From Gnetum montanum (taxonomy: Eukaryota > Streptophyta > Gnetopsida > Gnetales > Gnetaceae): a stretch of DNA of 64,000 nucleotides. Position 1 is the stretch's first letter. Each line of letters starts with the position of its first letter. Both the position numbers and the translations under genes were made by a program. Shown piece after piece: positions 11,911-23,509 of this stretch. Under the pieces are notes generated by a model that was given only the letters and a program-made list of their open reading frames with translations, ran no database searches and was not told the DNA's origin. The stretch lies in assembly GCA_015680685.1 (NCBI GenBank), contig MNCI01037991.1:262938-326937 (forward strand), in the 5' to 3' direction.

Positions 11911-11920
11911 CATGGGGGTA
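11911..11920 (+). promoter_or_regulatory. Polypurine tract for plus-strand priming
   Basis: CATGGGGGTA lies directly before the LTR start TGATGG at 11921. The minus-strand element has the matching GTGGGGGTA directly before its 3' LTR, which supports the assignment. Confidence 0.65.
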
Positions 11921-12992
11921 TGATGGAGTGTGCATCATTGGGTTGCATTGACAAGATGCCATCAACATGACCCCAATCCTATTAATGTAGGATTTTCCCC
12001 ATCAATAGGACCCCAACGACATGAAACCCTATCATCACCTATAAATGTGTGCCTACCCATCACATTTATGAAATTATTCAATAAGTTGTAGCAAAGCTCT
12101 TACAGTTTTTTTTCTCCAGACTTAGAATATTTTCTTAGTGCCTACAATAGGAGTCAAAGAAGTGTACAAATCTTTATTCAAACATTGACTAAGAACCTCA
12201 GTGTGAATGATAATAAACACAAGCTTTTCTAATTAAACCTTGTAGCACTTGGAATAGATTAATGTTTCCCGTATGCATTTATTATTCATGCACTTTAATT
12301 TATTGAATTTTAATTAAGTAATTTCTATTAATTAAATATTGAACATAAGTATGACCACTTCAAGCATATGTTATGCTTAGTAATTCCAATAGCACCTAAT
12401 GCTTGTTAACCCAGTAGCATTGCAACATGTTCAAGATGTGCACAGAAAGTGGGAATGAATGCTTATGATAAAATTAGTTAACTTTTAGTTAGTTATTAGA
12501 TTAATTATATTAATTAAATATTAAATTTCCTTTATTTCTAACTCTCAGGTGAATCTAGAGAAAAATATAAAATGATGAAAATCATTTGCCTCAATGACAT
12601 TTAACCATACCTTTGCATTTCACAAGTGAAACTAGGAAGACAATGATTATGTCCTTGATATTCATTTCATAGACCCAACATACTTGGAGAGCTAAAGTCT
12701 ACGAAATTCAACCAGATTTCTCAGTGAATGTTAGTGATTTGTAGAGTTGGGCATAGGGACTACTCACTACTTATCAATAACATATAAATAAATATCATGT
12801 GCCTTAGGTTACACTTAACCATAGAAATTTACTTACACAAGTGAGAGTTAAGAAGATAATGATCATATATCTCCATGTCACTATCTTTATCTATCAATAC
12901 ACTTAGGGGCAAAGTCCACAGAATTTGACTGAATCACTATTGAACGTTTGTGATTCATATGGTTGAGTGGTTGGATTACTTGTTACTCATCA
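11921..12992 (+). mobile_element. Central gypsy LTR shared by two internal regions
   Basis: This LTR starts TGATGGAGTG and ends ACTCATCA (TG...CA, with TGATG/CATCA ends). It has a TATA box at 12040-12046 (CCTATAAATG) and a polyadenylation signal AATAAA at 12212-12217. A polypurine tract precedes it and a tRNA-type primer site follows it. It is therefore both the 3' LTR of internal region 1 and the 5' LTR of internal region 2. It is about 200 bases longer than the LTR at 32449-33312 because its distal part (about 12570-12785 and 12786-12992) is present twice as diverged tandem copies. Confidence 0.85.
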
Positions 12993-12993
12993 T

Positions 12994-13011
12994 TGGCACC
13001 ATTGCTAGGGA
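12994..13011 (+). promoter_or_regulatory. Primer binding site, tRNA-Asp type, internal region 2
   Basis: TGGCACCATTGCTAGGGA starts two bases after the LTR end. From memory, the plant tRNA-Asp primer site is TGGCGCCGTTGCCGGGGA. The match is 14 of 18, and all four differences are transitions in the direction of cytosine deamination on one strand or the other. tRNA-Asp priming is typical of Athila/Tat elements. Confidence 0.75.
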
Positions 13012-13138
13012 CTTTGTTGAACTATGTGTGCTAAATAAGAAAGATAGTGAATCCTACAAGAACATTGTAAAAATTACTAAATGATAAATCATAACAAACA
13101 TAAAAATAAATGCACCCTATTTTTGAACAAAGACTAAT

Positions 13139-14290
13139 ATGGCTTCTTCTTGTAGGGACAAATCTGAATCACATACTGGCAAAAGTAATAAGATATAGGA
13201 GGTTTCTAAGACTCAAACACCCTAACAATTCTATGTTACCTATACTCATACTAATCCTTATACTCTAGGCTTCACCTTCATCCTTCACCAGAATGAATAG
13301 CTATGTTAGAGGGATATGGAGGGCCAACATTATGTTGCCTCCTGACCGATTAGTTTGAGCAATGTTAATGAATAATCCAATCCACTATGACATCACTATA
13401 TTTAATTCAAAATATGAAGTCCAAGTTCACCTTTACATGCCTTATCATCACATAGATGCTCAATGAAGAAAGAATCGACTTATGGAAGCACGTTATGAGG
13501 CCTCAAAATGTAAGACGTTCTCTACCCACTTATTCTTGTAACAACACAAAGAAGGTGAGGAATTTTTTTTGGATGCCTCCCAATACATAGATTCTCTCCA
13601 TTTCTTTGATGGGGATACCCTTAACCAATGATTACAATTAATTTTGGACAACCTTGGTAAGGGGAAGAATGGTTCTCAAGATGAGGGGGCCTTGAAAGAT
13701 GTTAGCTATAGCCGATCGTCTAAAGACAAAAATAATGACAAGCACCAAGCCAAAGACAAACACAAGGAACATGATAGAGATCGAAGAAGGGAATCTATCA
13801 AGCACTATTCTACTACTAATTCTCTTTCTTCCTCACCCTCTTCATCATCCTCATTATCTTCCTATTCCAAATCCAATAGTAGAAGCAAAGGTCATGATAA
13901 CAAAAAGAATAGTAGCGATCAGGATCATGATGAATGGTGGGATAAGGATGATTGTAGATCTTACTCTTCTAGTATCTCCAATGTGACTCTAGAGACCAAG
14001 GTTAAGAGCTAGTATCTCCATGTGACTCTTCTAGTCATGCCTCCTTCCCACACCACCACCACCCTTTAGAGTACTACAAAGCATCTTCTCTAAGGGGGGA
14101 GGGAATCTCCATTTTCTTTCTATTCTCCACCACACTCATCCACTCCTACACCACCATCAATAAAACCTCTACCACCTACTCCATCTATGCAAAATGAAAT
14201 ACCTACCCAACGACAACAAAGAAATGCCATGAGGTTGATGAATTTATAGCTAGCTCCTTAATCAAGTGGTCCTAAACCCAAGTCTCGCCA
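13139..14290 (+). pseudogene. Gag remnant of internal region 2
   Basis: It starts at ATG 13139, about 130 bases after the primer site. Frames are short and broken by stops. The most visible piece (13644-14012) is a Lys/Asp/Ser-rich, low-complexity stretch with a run of serines. It resembles an SR-type protein in composition but lies in the gag position of the element. No capsid or zinc-knuckle motif survives clearly. Confidence 0.55.
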
Positions 14291-14799
14291 GAGGCTATTC
14301 TTCAAAACCAACCCAATGAAGCCCTTCCGCTACCACTTCAACTTCTCAAATTCAACTGAAGTAGCCTTAAAATCAAAATGCTCCCTAATTACATACTATC
14401 ATGTTGATCCATAAGATCACAAATTAGATTAAGGTTGACCACCTTCCCAAGAAAAGGTCTGATCCTAGAAAAATGAATTCAGAAAAATAGAGAAGAAGAG
14501 AGTTCCATGCATCATGTATAGTGACATAGGATGTGATTGTGTATAGAGACTATGGACCATCAAAGGAACATCACTTCAAGCATGAAATTAGTGTGCAGAA
14601 ACTATAGAAGTTCAAAGATGCCTATACATAACAACCACTAAACAAAAGGTACCCAATGGCTGCTAATAGATGATGAAGTTGGATTAACAATGTACATAGA
14701 ACTAGTTGAGAGTCTTATTAGCTCCTATGTTGAAGGCATGGAAAAATTGTAGTAGATTCATTGAAAACTCTTTGATGCACAAAGTAAAATAAATTAGGA

Positions 14800-16890
14800 A
14801 TAGTTAGAGATCTTTAATACATTCAAGCAAAAGCCCCTTGAGTTAAAGGATCTACCGATAGGAGTGGAGTATTCATTTGTTAATAATGGCAAGTTAGTAA
14901 TTATTAATTCCACACTTGCTCCTGAATAAAAAACAAAATTGTTGAAAGTTATGAATAATGGCCAACAATCTTTGTCTAGTCATATCATAAGCTAACATGG
15001 ATTGATCCTCAGATATGCCAACATAAAATCTACATAAACTCTTTCATCAAGCTAAAAAGGTAATTGCAAAGATGATTGAATCCAAAACTCAAGCAAATCA
15101 TAAGAAATGAAATTAAAAAACCCCTCAAAGTAGAGTTCATATACCCAATTACGAATAGTGAGTGGGTTAGCCCCCTCATTAGTGTACCAAAGAAGGGATA
15201 AAAGTGGAGAGTCTATATATAGACTTCTAATTCTTGAATATGGTAACTTACAAAGACCATTTTCCATTGTCATTTGTGAACCAAGTGTTGGACACCATTG
15301 TGGGGCATTGTTACTACAACATTTTGGACTGTTGTAGTGGCTATAACCAAATCTAGATAGCATTAAAAGACCAAGCCAAGACTACATTCACAAGTCCTTT
15401 GGGAACTTTGGCATATAGAAAGATGTCCTTTTGCCTATGCAATGCTCCTACAACATTCCAATGATTGGTCCTAAGCATCTTTCAATAATAGATTAGAAGC
15501 AACATAGAAGTCTTCCTGGATGACTTCTCTACCTATGGGGCTACCTTGGAGCAAGACTTGGACCACCTTGAGCAAGTTCTTTAACAGTGTGTGAAGATAA
15601 ATTTGAGGTTCAATTGGTATAAGATCCACTTAATGGTATAAGAGGGAATTATCTTACGACATAGGATTTCAAGCAAAGGGATTGAGTTGGATCTAGAACA
15701 AAAATGAGACATCCATGGAATAACCAGATAATCAAAAATAGTAAAAGATGTAAGGTCATTCCTTGGCCACATCGATTACTATAGGTGCTTCATTGAAAAT
15801 TTCTCAAAGATTGCCAAACCATTGGTAAAGCTTACAAATAAGAATGCATTGTTCATTTGGACTAGGGAATTGGAGAATGCTTTCCAATAATTGAAGAAAA
15901 AACTCATAGAAACTCCAATTCTATGAGCATTAGATTGGTCTAGGTCATTCCACATCTTGACTGATGCATCAAATTATGTTTTAGGGGTAGTGCTTACATA
16001 ATTGGATGATCAAAAACATCCATACTACATACACTATTTAAGTAGAAGAATTTTGGATGCACAACTAAACTACACCACCATTAAAAAATAACTCATGATG
16101 GTGTTCTATGCCTTAGAAAAATTCAAGCACTATGTGCTTGGATACCAAGTTTTTGTGCACACCAGTCATAGTGCTATCTAGTTCTTGATGAACAAACTAA
16201 TGGTGAGTCCTGGTGTCATATGGTGGCTAATCATCATTTAAGATTTTGATTTAACAATGATTGATGGAAATGAGACCAAGAATATGGCTACTAACCACTT
16301 GTCTTGGTTGAGATGGAATAGCAAAGAGGATGAGGACTTACTATCTGATCAATTTTTGGATGAATTCCTCTTTGCTTGTGGTATCAATGTTTAAGATCCC
16401 AAAGAAACAAACTAGTATGATCGTATTCTCTCCTATCAACTCACACAAGAGATGCTATAGGAGTAGGACAATAAGAAGAAATAATAGTTTCTTCATTAGG
16501 TCAAGCACTTCATGGAAATCAAAGGTCAAGCAGTTCATGGACAACAAGAGTTCTCAATGTAGATCAACTTCAAGTCCTCTAGGACATGCATGAAGGCCCT
16601 TGTGGGGTCCACTATGCTAGGAGGAGTATGACCATTAAGATCCTCATGATAGGGTATTATTGGCTCACAATTTTTAGGGATCTCCATCACCTCTTCTATT
16701 CATGTGACAGGTGCCAATGTGTTGGAGAGATGACCACATGAATAAAAAGGCCCCAATAGTGGATTCAACTACTAGAGCCTTTTGATATTTGGGGAATTGG
16801 CTTCATGGAACTCATTAACCCCATGTCAAATGGAAATGCATACATCATTGTGATAGTTGACTATTACACCAAGTGGGCTGAAGTTGATGT
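14800..16890 (+). pseudogene. Ty3/gypsy pol remnant, internal region 2, part A
   Basis: It begins with the OTA-type leader of reverse transcriptase (LKDLPIG.EYSFVNN then LVIINSTLAPE near 14840-14930). Reverse transcriptase continues to about 15800 (KDHFPLSFVNQVLDT near 15255; VFLDDFSTYG near 15510). RNase H lies at about 15950-16200 (DASNYVLGVV; the Gln codon after it is TAA at 15999-16001). The zinc-binding and core integrase start is at about 16580-16890 (GGVHYARR, then GYYWLTIF with Trp codon TGG at 16661, KWAEVD at the end). The sequence then stops dead at the insertion point 16890/16891 and resumes at 19885. It is collinear with 4780-6750 but clearly diverged from it, so the two internal regions are not a recent duplication. 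Confidence 0.9.
16886..16890. repeat. Target-site duplication of the probable solo LTR (left copy GATGT)
   Basis: GATGT at 16886-16890 and GATGC at 19885-19889 flank the 2994-bp insertion; four of five bases agree. Keeping a single copy lets the integrase frame run on without a shift. Confidence 0.7.
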
Positions 16891-19884
16891 TGTTGGCACA
16901 TTTTGGCCATTTAATGGAGCAGGCTTTGTGAGGTTATGAAGCTAATCATATAACTAACGTCCACCCTGATTTAAACATTGCCAATATTTTATTGGATGAA
17001 GACTTTTCAGAGGTGTTGGGTTGGTAGTTTGAAAGGTTTTTTCTCTAATTAATTCACTAGCAAATACAATTTTGTTTAAGACAAATTGATCCATATCAAA
17101 GTTACATGACTTGGGAGCAAGGACTTTTACCAGACCCACTCTGTGACCGATTCTCTGTTTCCTTCCTTGTCATGTTGCTTGGCTGGTGCTTCTCCACCAA
17201 ATGCTGTAATTTTTACATCACTACTCTTTGGCCTCAAGCAAAGTCTCTGCTGCGAGAACTTCCCTTTCTGGGAGTTGGAGTTTCCATTTCTATCTGTTTT
17301 AGTACCCAAAATAAAAAACAAAAACATAACTAGGATTTTGCTTATCTAGCGACGCTGACAAGATTCTGAGGGCCAAGGCCTTGGATTTGTTGGAGTGACA
17401 AAAAACTGGTGATATTTTCAAACACAGTAAGACTGGCGGGCAAAGCTGAAGCCATTTTGACTGAGGTGTCTTCTACCACAAGGCAAGAATGGGAGGAGAA
17501 CAAGACCAAACTTTGTATTCCAAGCTTTCCGAACCCCCATGTCCATGTGTGGGCATTGGGCATTTAGAGCTCTGAAGTTGCATTTACACAGGCCGCAAAT
17601 TAGAATGGAAAATGTAGGAATTGGGGATCTTGAATTGCAAAATCTGTTGATTTGTTTTGGACCGCAACTGTGTTTCACAAATCACGGACAGGAAGCCTCA
17701 ATAGTTGAAGGACACGACACAAAGATGGTGAGCGACGGGCAGATGAGCAGCGACTGTGGCGGGTGGATGGACAGTGTCTGAACAATGGCAGCGAAAAGGA
17801 GGACTGCGCACACATGGAAGATCAGCCGCGGGTGGAAGACCAGCAGCGGGTGCAAAAAAGTCAGCAGCGGACGGAAGAAATAGCAAAGCATTTCAGAAAA
17901 TTTTGAAGGTTTCTATGATTTTAGAAACCCTGGTATATTGAAACCCTAACTTTCACAAGATGTTGGCCTCCTCGGGGCATTTACCGCGGCACATAGATCC
18001 CTCGTCGTTGCCGTCGGCCACCGCAGGCATGGATTTCGGGAGCAGATTGTTGCTGAGGCACTGCCATTGAAGAAGCGCAATCCAGAAAATCGTGGAACGC
18101 GATTACTTCCATTGAAAATATGCAATACGAAAATAGTTCCATTGAAGGGTGTAATCATGTATGAAATTTGGGTCCAGCAATATGAAGCCTTAGATGCCAA
18201 TTCGTTGCTTATATTTGTCTGAGTCATTGCCCAACACGTATTCATTATGTATATAGTTTTATTTAAAAAAAGAATTCATAGGATAGTTATATGAACACAC
18301 CATTTGGCCACCATAGCTTTTATTTTATAGTGGTAATTTTTTGTGAAAATTATAACTTCTTAACCTTAATCCTATGATGTTTGTAACCACTACAAAGGAC
18401 ACTTGTTAGTTGTAGCTTTTTTATCTCCTTAATGGTTACAACCACCCAAAATTGTTGTAACTTACCTAACTTGTTGTGCAAGTAACCTCCTAACTTGTTG
18501 GGCAACTAATCTCCTAATTGGTTGGCCAAGTTACTTGGGAGAGAAGTTAGGTGAGATATTTTTAAATATGTAACTTCCCTACCTACCTTGGAACCCTATA
18601 AAAAGGCTTCAAGGGTCAAGGAAGGGGAAAATCACACTTTTCACATCACACTTGGGGTCTCATACATCATATTTTGAAGGCTACTAGTTAGCACTTGGGC
18701 TCTTACTTGGAGACACTTTGAGTCTTGGGAGAAGAGCATTTTGTAAAGAAGAAAGTGTGAACGATTGCTTGCAAGATGGCTTGCTAGAATAAAGGTTTCA
18801 GCCTCTTTGTCATGGTCCTGCAAGTTATGCATTTCATTTTTTGTTTTGTTTAAATTATCTAGCTAGTGGTTTAGATAGTATCATCCTTGGCAAGTAATTT
18901 TGGGATTTTTAGATTGCTCTTACTGTTCTTGTTGCCCGATAGAAATTTCTATTAAAATTTTGCCATAGAAGCGCTTGTGTTTAAAAGCCTTAAGAGCATT
19001 TTAGTAGTAAATTTCATTATTGTGCAACGTGTGGGAACTGCTATTGGGATTGTTGTAAGAGAGCCTCTGTTTGTAGTCACGCCGTTGAACAATTCAGTAG
19101 TCGAGAGGGTTCAGAAAATCTTTGGTATTTTGATGGGACCAGAATAGCTTCTTTTTATCTTTAAAGTGAATTCTCGTGGTATTTCAATCAGAAATTGTCA
19201 AGTCTTTTAAAGGTTCTGTTTGAATGCAATCGTTGACATCTATTATCTAGTCAAAATGGAGTCTCGTACGTGGTAGTTTACGCAGCAATTTTTGGTAGCA
19301 TAATAGGATTGTCTTGAAGATATTGCTTGTTTGAGCCTTGGAAGTTTGAACAATTCGTAGATATTGAATTTGGGATAGCTTTATTGCGAAGTGTTTACTC
19401 GTGTCATTTTACCTTGTTTAAATATTTGAGGTCTACACAAATCTGCTTTCTTTTCTTTTCTGCTTATTTCCATCGAATCTTGCTCTATTTCTAGTTTTCT
19501 TGTGGAACTATCTCTTTCTCTGGGGAAAATTAGGAGTAGATTGCGGAGTTGTGCTCAAATGTTTTTGCAAAATTTTATTTGTTACAAGTAGGTATTATAA
19601 GGACCACGTAGACTAGGTAGTTGAACAAAATAGGAAATTTTCAACAACTCACAGTACTTGGCAAAGTTGGCTGAATCTCTTTAAAGTAAGTCATTTGTAG
19701 TTTACATACAATGGAATCGTTACATTTCTCACAACCGCATGCCGCAATAGTACACACACATACTCACATTAACTACTGAGTTTATTTGGAGGTATCTGGG
19801 CCTTGGTGTTGCCAGAGATCAGCAAGCACCTAAATCCTGGTCGAGGACACTCGTTGACGGTTGTGTCCCAAACGGTCGCCAACA
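16891..19884 (+). mobile_element. Probable 2994-bp solo LTR inserted in the integrase of internal region 2
   Basis: The insertion begins TGTTGGC and ends GCCAACA, a perfect 7-base terminal inverted repeat of LTR type, and is flanked by GATGT/GATGC. It contains one strong TATA box (CCCTATAAAAAGG, 18594-18606) and one polyadenylation signal (AATAAA, 18788-18793). It has no gag or pol motif and no second LTR. That combination fits one long LTR left after LTR-LTR recombination. U3 (before 18597) holds a GC-richer part at 17140-18060 with several short frames on both strands, none recognisable; captured host sequence is possible. Alternatives are a non-autonomous element with LTRs too decayed to see. 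Confidence 0.7.
18594..18793 (+). promoter_or_regulatory. LTR promoter and polyadenylation signal of the solo LTR
   Basis: A TATA box (TATAAAAAG, from 18597) is followed 190 bases later by AATAAA (18788-18793), the usual layout of R in a plant LTR. Confidence 0.6.
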
Positions 19885-20230
19885 GATGCCATCACCAATT
19901 TTTCATCTTCTATGGTGGCACAATTTGTACAAGAGAATGTTATAAATACGTTTGATATACCAAAAGCATTAATTTCTTATAATGGAACATATTTCAAGGA
20001 TGCCACTTTTTAAAAACTCATGCAACACTTGAAGGTTGAATATAAATCAATAACTCCATACCACCCCCTAAGCCAATGGTCAAGCAGAGGTTATGAATAG
20101 GGAAATCACAAAAATATTAACACACATAATTATTAAATATAAGAAGGACTATAGTAGTAAACTTATCGATACTCTTTGGGCTGATTGTTCAACATGGAAA
20201 CTTCCTATCAAGTATTCTTGAAACATCCAG
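19885..20230 (+). pseudogene. Ty3/gypsy pol remnant, internal region 2, part B (integrase C-terminal half)
   Basis: This resumes the integrase core after the solo LTR: SSMVAQFVQEN, then ALISYNGTYF near 19968-19998 and a degenerate HHP.S.WSSRG region. It aligns with 6760-7060 of internal region 1. The frame joins exactly with part A when one copy of the target duplication is kept, which shows the 2994-bp insertion split a once continuous gene. Confidence 0.85.
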
Positions 20231-21190
20231 TTTCTACACCAGGTCACCTTGACATTCATATTTTGAAACTTGTCACCTTTTGTACCTACCTACCATCTAG
20301 AATTTTATGGGTATTCTCATTGATTCATCATCATTTCTAACATCAACCAATAATAGGAATCAATGTCTCTGCATGATGTGATTCCCATGAAAGAAAAAAC
20401 ATGAGAATTTAAAGCACATTCCTTAGACAAAATAATGGGTTACATGTACTGGTTATGGGCCTAGAAAGACATTTTACCTATGCTTGAAGACACCCCTTTA
20501 ACTAACACTCTCTTAACGTCCTGCTTCTCTTTTCTTATTTACATAAAATTATTGGATCTTTAGGGGTGTTCAGAGACTCTAGGGGGGTCAAATAGTCTAA
20601 ATATGCTAATGAAAAGTCATTGTAAGTGGATGGTCTTGATTCTAACTAGGAATGGAGATGATATCAAGTCACATTAATCTCAAAATACAAAAAGGACTTC
20701 ATGTGACCAGGATGCAAAACTCCATTCCATACTCTATGTCATCATCGATTCTTCCATCTACCACCTCACTACCTCTTATCATGTTTAATTAATGTATCCA
20801 TTTTGGTACGTATTAATTCTTTGGTCATTTCTTGTGTGATTTTATTTTTAACAATCCATGACCATTCATCATCCTTGGGGCCTATGGACTCCTAGGTATG
20901 AGGGCATGCAAGGGCATTTAATGCATGAGCCTACTATGGAAACGACCCACTTGCATACTCTTTGGTTTGGATGATTAAGCTTCCTATCCCTTAGTTATTT
21001 TGCATTCAAATCAATTATTTTCAACTTGAAACATCCAGTTTCTACACTCCTTGGTAATAGAATTTTCTAAAAATCTCCTTTTCCAACTACATTTCATGCC
21101 ATCTTTCCAAATTTTTCCTTATTCTAGGCTTTTATGGCTTCCTTTGGACTCCAATTTCATTGTCAAATTATTTTCCAACACTTAGTTTTT
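20231..21190 (+). other. Non-coding stretch between pol and the accessory gene, internal region 2
   Basis: No gene seen. It is a diverged counterpart of about 7500-8930. It contains the phrase AAACATCCAGTTTCTACAC twice (near 20223 and 21028). Confidence 0.55.
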
Positions 21191-21320
21191 TCAATGTGAA
21201 AATTTCTTTAATAGGCTACATCAACACATCCCCATCAAAGCAGCCTGCTATGTCAATGCATCCCTGTTGACACATCCTCATTAAGATAAGACAAAAATTC
21301 TATATATACACGTCCACACT
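21190..21320 (+). promoter_or_regulatory. Internal TATA promoter in front of accessory gene copy 2, LTR-like
   Basis: TATATATAC at 21301-21309 is preceded by GTCAATGCATCCCTGTTGAC...TCCTCATTAAG (about 21214-21262). The 3' LTR of the same element has GTCGATGCAACCCTGTCGAC...GCCTCATCAATG at about 32486-32522, just upstream of its own TATA box (32558-32566). The internal promoter therefore looks like a duplicate of the element's own U3. Activity is inferred. Confidence 0.55.
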
Positions 21321-21738
21321 TAGCCATTTTTTCACATTTTCATCACAATGCTAAGGGATTTTATGCATTTTTTTAAGCCTTATGCACCTTCCTAGCATGA
21401 TGACTTGCAAACTGCTTATCTAATTCAACCCATTCTTCGATCCTCTAGCTACTGAAGGTGAGCTTTACATCATGGAAGCCACAAATCATTGGTTTATGAT
21501 GGAAAATTTTCTGAAATTTTTCTAATTCCTTAAGATTTAACTAATAAAATATTATTAAAATCAGTATCTATACCAAGTTAAACCTCATCAACTTACTCGG
21601 ATAGTTAAATGAATAAAATAATTAGTCTATCATAATCATAACTAATTGAAAGTATAAATTACCCAATGGAAGAAAGGTATGAAGAGCATTAAAGATTACA
21701 CATTAAACACTAATCCTTGGTTATGTTCATGACCATAG

Positions 21739-23509
21739 ATGATACCAAAGAGAGGACCACAATGAGAAGGACCCTCCCAACCAAGGAATAAGCAACAAAG
21801 AGGAGGAAGGGACCAACAACCACAATAGCCCTAAGAACAAGAGGCTGAAACACATCGAATGGGGCCTCTTTGGGACATGTCAAAAGTGGAATATGTTCAC
21901 CAAATTCCCATAATACAGACTAGCCAATCCCAGTAGGATGAGGTGCCAAGGCTAAGGCCTAATCTTGAGGTCACATTGATCAAGGCCTACCTAGAAAGAA
22001 TTCATTCCAAGAAGGTTCAAAGTTCAGTTCTTCAAGAGATTAAAGTGTAGCATCATGGGTAAGAAACAACAGCGCAAGTGGTGCCAGATCATGTGACTAA
22101 AGTGTTGAATGCTCCTATAGTAGCCATGCCTGACATAGTTGCCCTAAAGATGTACAGGATTTTGCAAGAGCAAGAAGCAATCGATTGAGTGTAGTCCAAC
22201 ACAAGAAGATGTTAGATCGATTGGTGGAAATTAGGCAACTGCTTTCAAAGATCTTTGATTTTTTGAAAGAAATCACTACTACCTAGTTGAAGCTGCTTGA
22301 GACAAAGGGCAAGCTCATCATTGCTAACACCCAACTAGAGACAACCACTACTGAAAATCATTGGTTGGCTTCTAAGACCATGAAGTTGAGAGCTTGTCTC
22401 ATTGCCCTCATCATTCTCAACTAGGCAATCACAAGAGATGAATCCTTCCTATGGTATTAGCACAAACTAAGGGAGGTTGAGAATGCCAAGGAGATGGAAA
22501 TCTTTAACATATCCTTATTAGAAACTCTTGACATCAACCCTAATAAGGACTTTATGCAAGTCTGTAAGGAGAACTTGATCCTCACAAAGGACATCCATAG
22601 CATATGAAATGCCGAGAAGCAAAAAGACAAAATAGTCAAATTTGTAAGACAACAATAGGAGCAACTCACCAAGGTGAACCTAGATTTGAGGAGGTTAGTA
22701 GTGGAGAATCACAATCTCTCTATGGAGAAAGTCTAGGGGCTTTGTCAATAGACAGCCATTAAGGTAGCCACCCAGAAAAATGAGGCCTTGAAGTTCAAGA
22801 AGATGAAAAATCATTACAAGGATCGGGTGAGGCTCCTCAAAGAAGTAAACAAAAAAGAAATCCAATTGGCCAAGGTGAAGATGAATGGAGCACTCTAGAA
22901 AATTTGACAAAGAGACAATGTATGGTAGCAAATATTTGATGGCTTGAATACCTACAACAAATCTACCTAAAGAAGTTGCAAATAGGGGAGATGATGGAGC
23001 ACATGGAACTTACCAACATTTGATATGTAAACTTGGCTATGCTAATAGTAGGGAGACCAAGGACAGAGCTTGAGAAGTAGGTGGCCAATTCACACCTTCT
23101 TTACGAGGCTGAGTTCAAGAAACACAAAGAGATTAAGAAAAATTTAGAGATAGCCAATGTAAAGCTTGAAGTTCTTAGGAGATGATTCATAGATCAACGA
23201 TCAATTGCTAAGAACCTAGCCAAATGAATGAATGATTACCATGAGCTATAGAACCTAGTAATGATGTTCGATGTTAAAAAAAAAAATTTGTAGCATGACT
23301 CATTAACATCAAGGAGTTGTTCCTGGCAATGCCTTGTTTGTGAGACATCCCTATACTAGCCCATATTAGCGAAGCTACGTGGACTATGTCCAACCCACAG
23401 AGTAAGGAGAAGATGAAAGCATTGTTGAATGCTTTCCATCTTCCACCAAAGGTAGTAGCTATAGTAGAATAGCCTTAGCCTTAGTTGCACCATGACATGG
23501 AACCCTTGT
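21739..23509 (+). pseudogene. Coiled-coil accessory gene, copy 2, 5' part (split by a minus-strand element)
   Basis: It starts at ATG 21739 with MIPKRGP, a stop, then EGPSQ; copy 3 starts MAPKHG..EGPSQ, which supports the start. A Gln/Arg-rich leader leads to VVPDHVTKVLNAP (22081 on) and long Lys/Glu/Gln-rich helical stretches (22440-22900: VCKENLILTKDIHSI, NEALKFKKMKNHYKDRVRLLKEVNKKEIQLAKV). It lacks the extra N-terminal domain of about 300 residues seen in copy 3. Many stops (TAG, TGA, TAA) are present. At 23509 it is cut by the 8652-bp element; its tail resumes at 32162. The uninterrupted copy 1 runs through the same junction, which confirms the split. Confidence 0.7.
23505..23509. repeat. 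Target-site duplication CTTGT, left copy
   Basis: CTTGT directly precedes the LTR start at 23510 and recurs directly after the other LTR at 32162-32166: an exact 5-base duplication. Confidence 0.95.

Noticed and set aside
13644-14012. SR-type splicing-factor-like frame (Lys/Asp/Arg/Ser-rich)
   Set aside because: It lies in the gag position of internal region 2, has no RNA-binding domain, and overlapping frames show it is low-complexity sequence.
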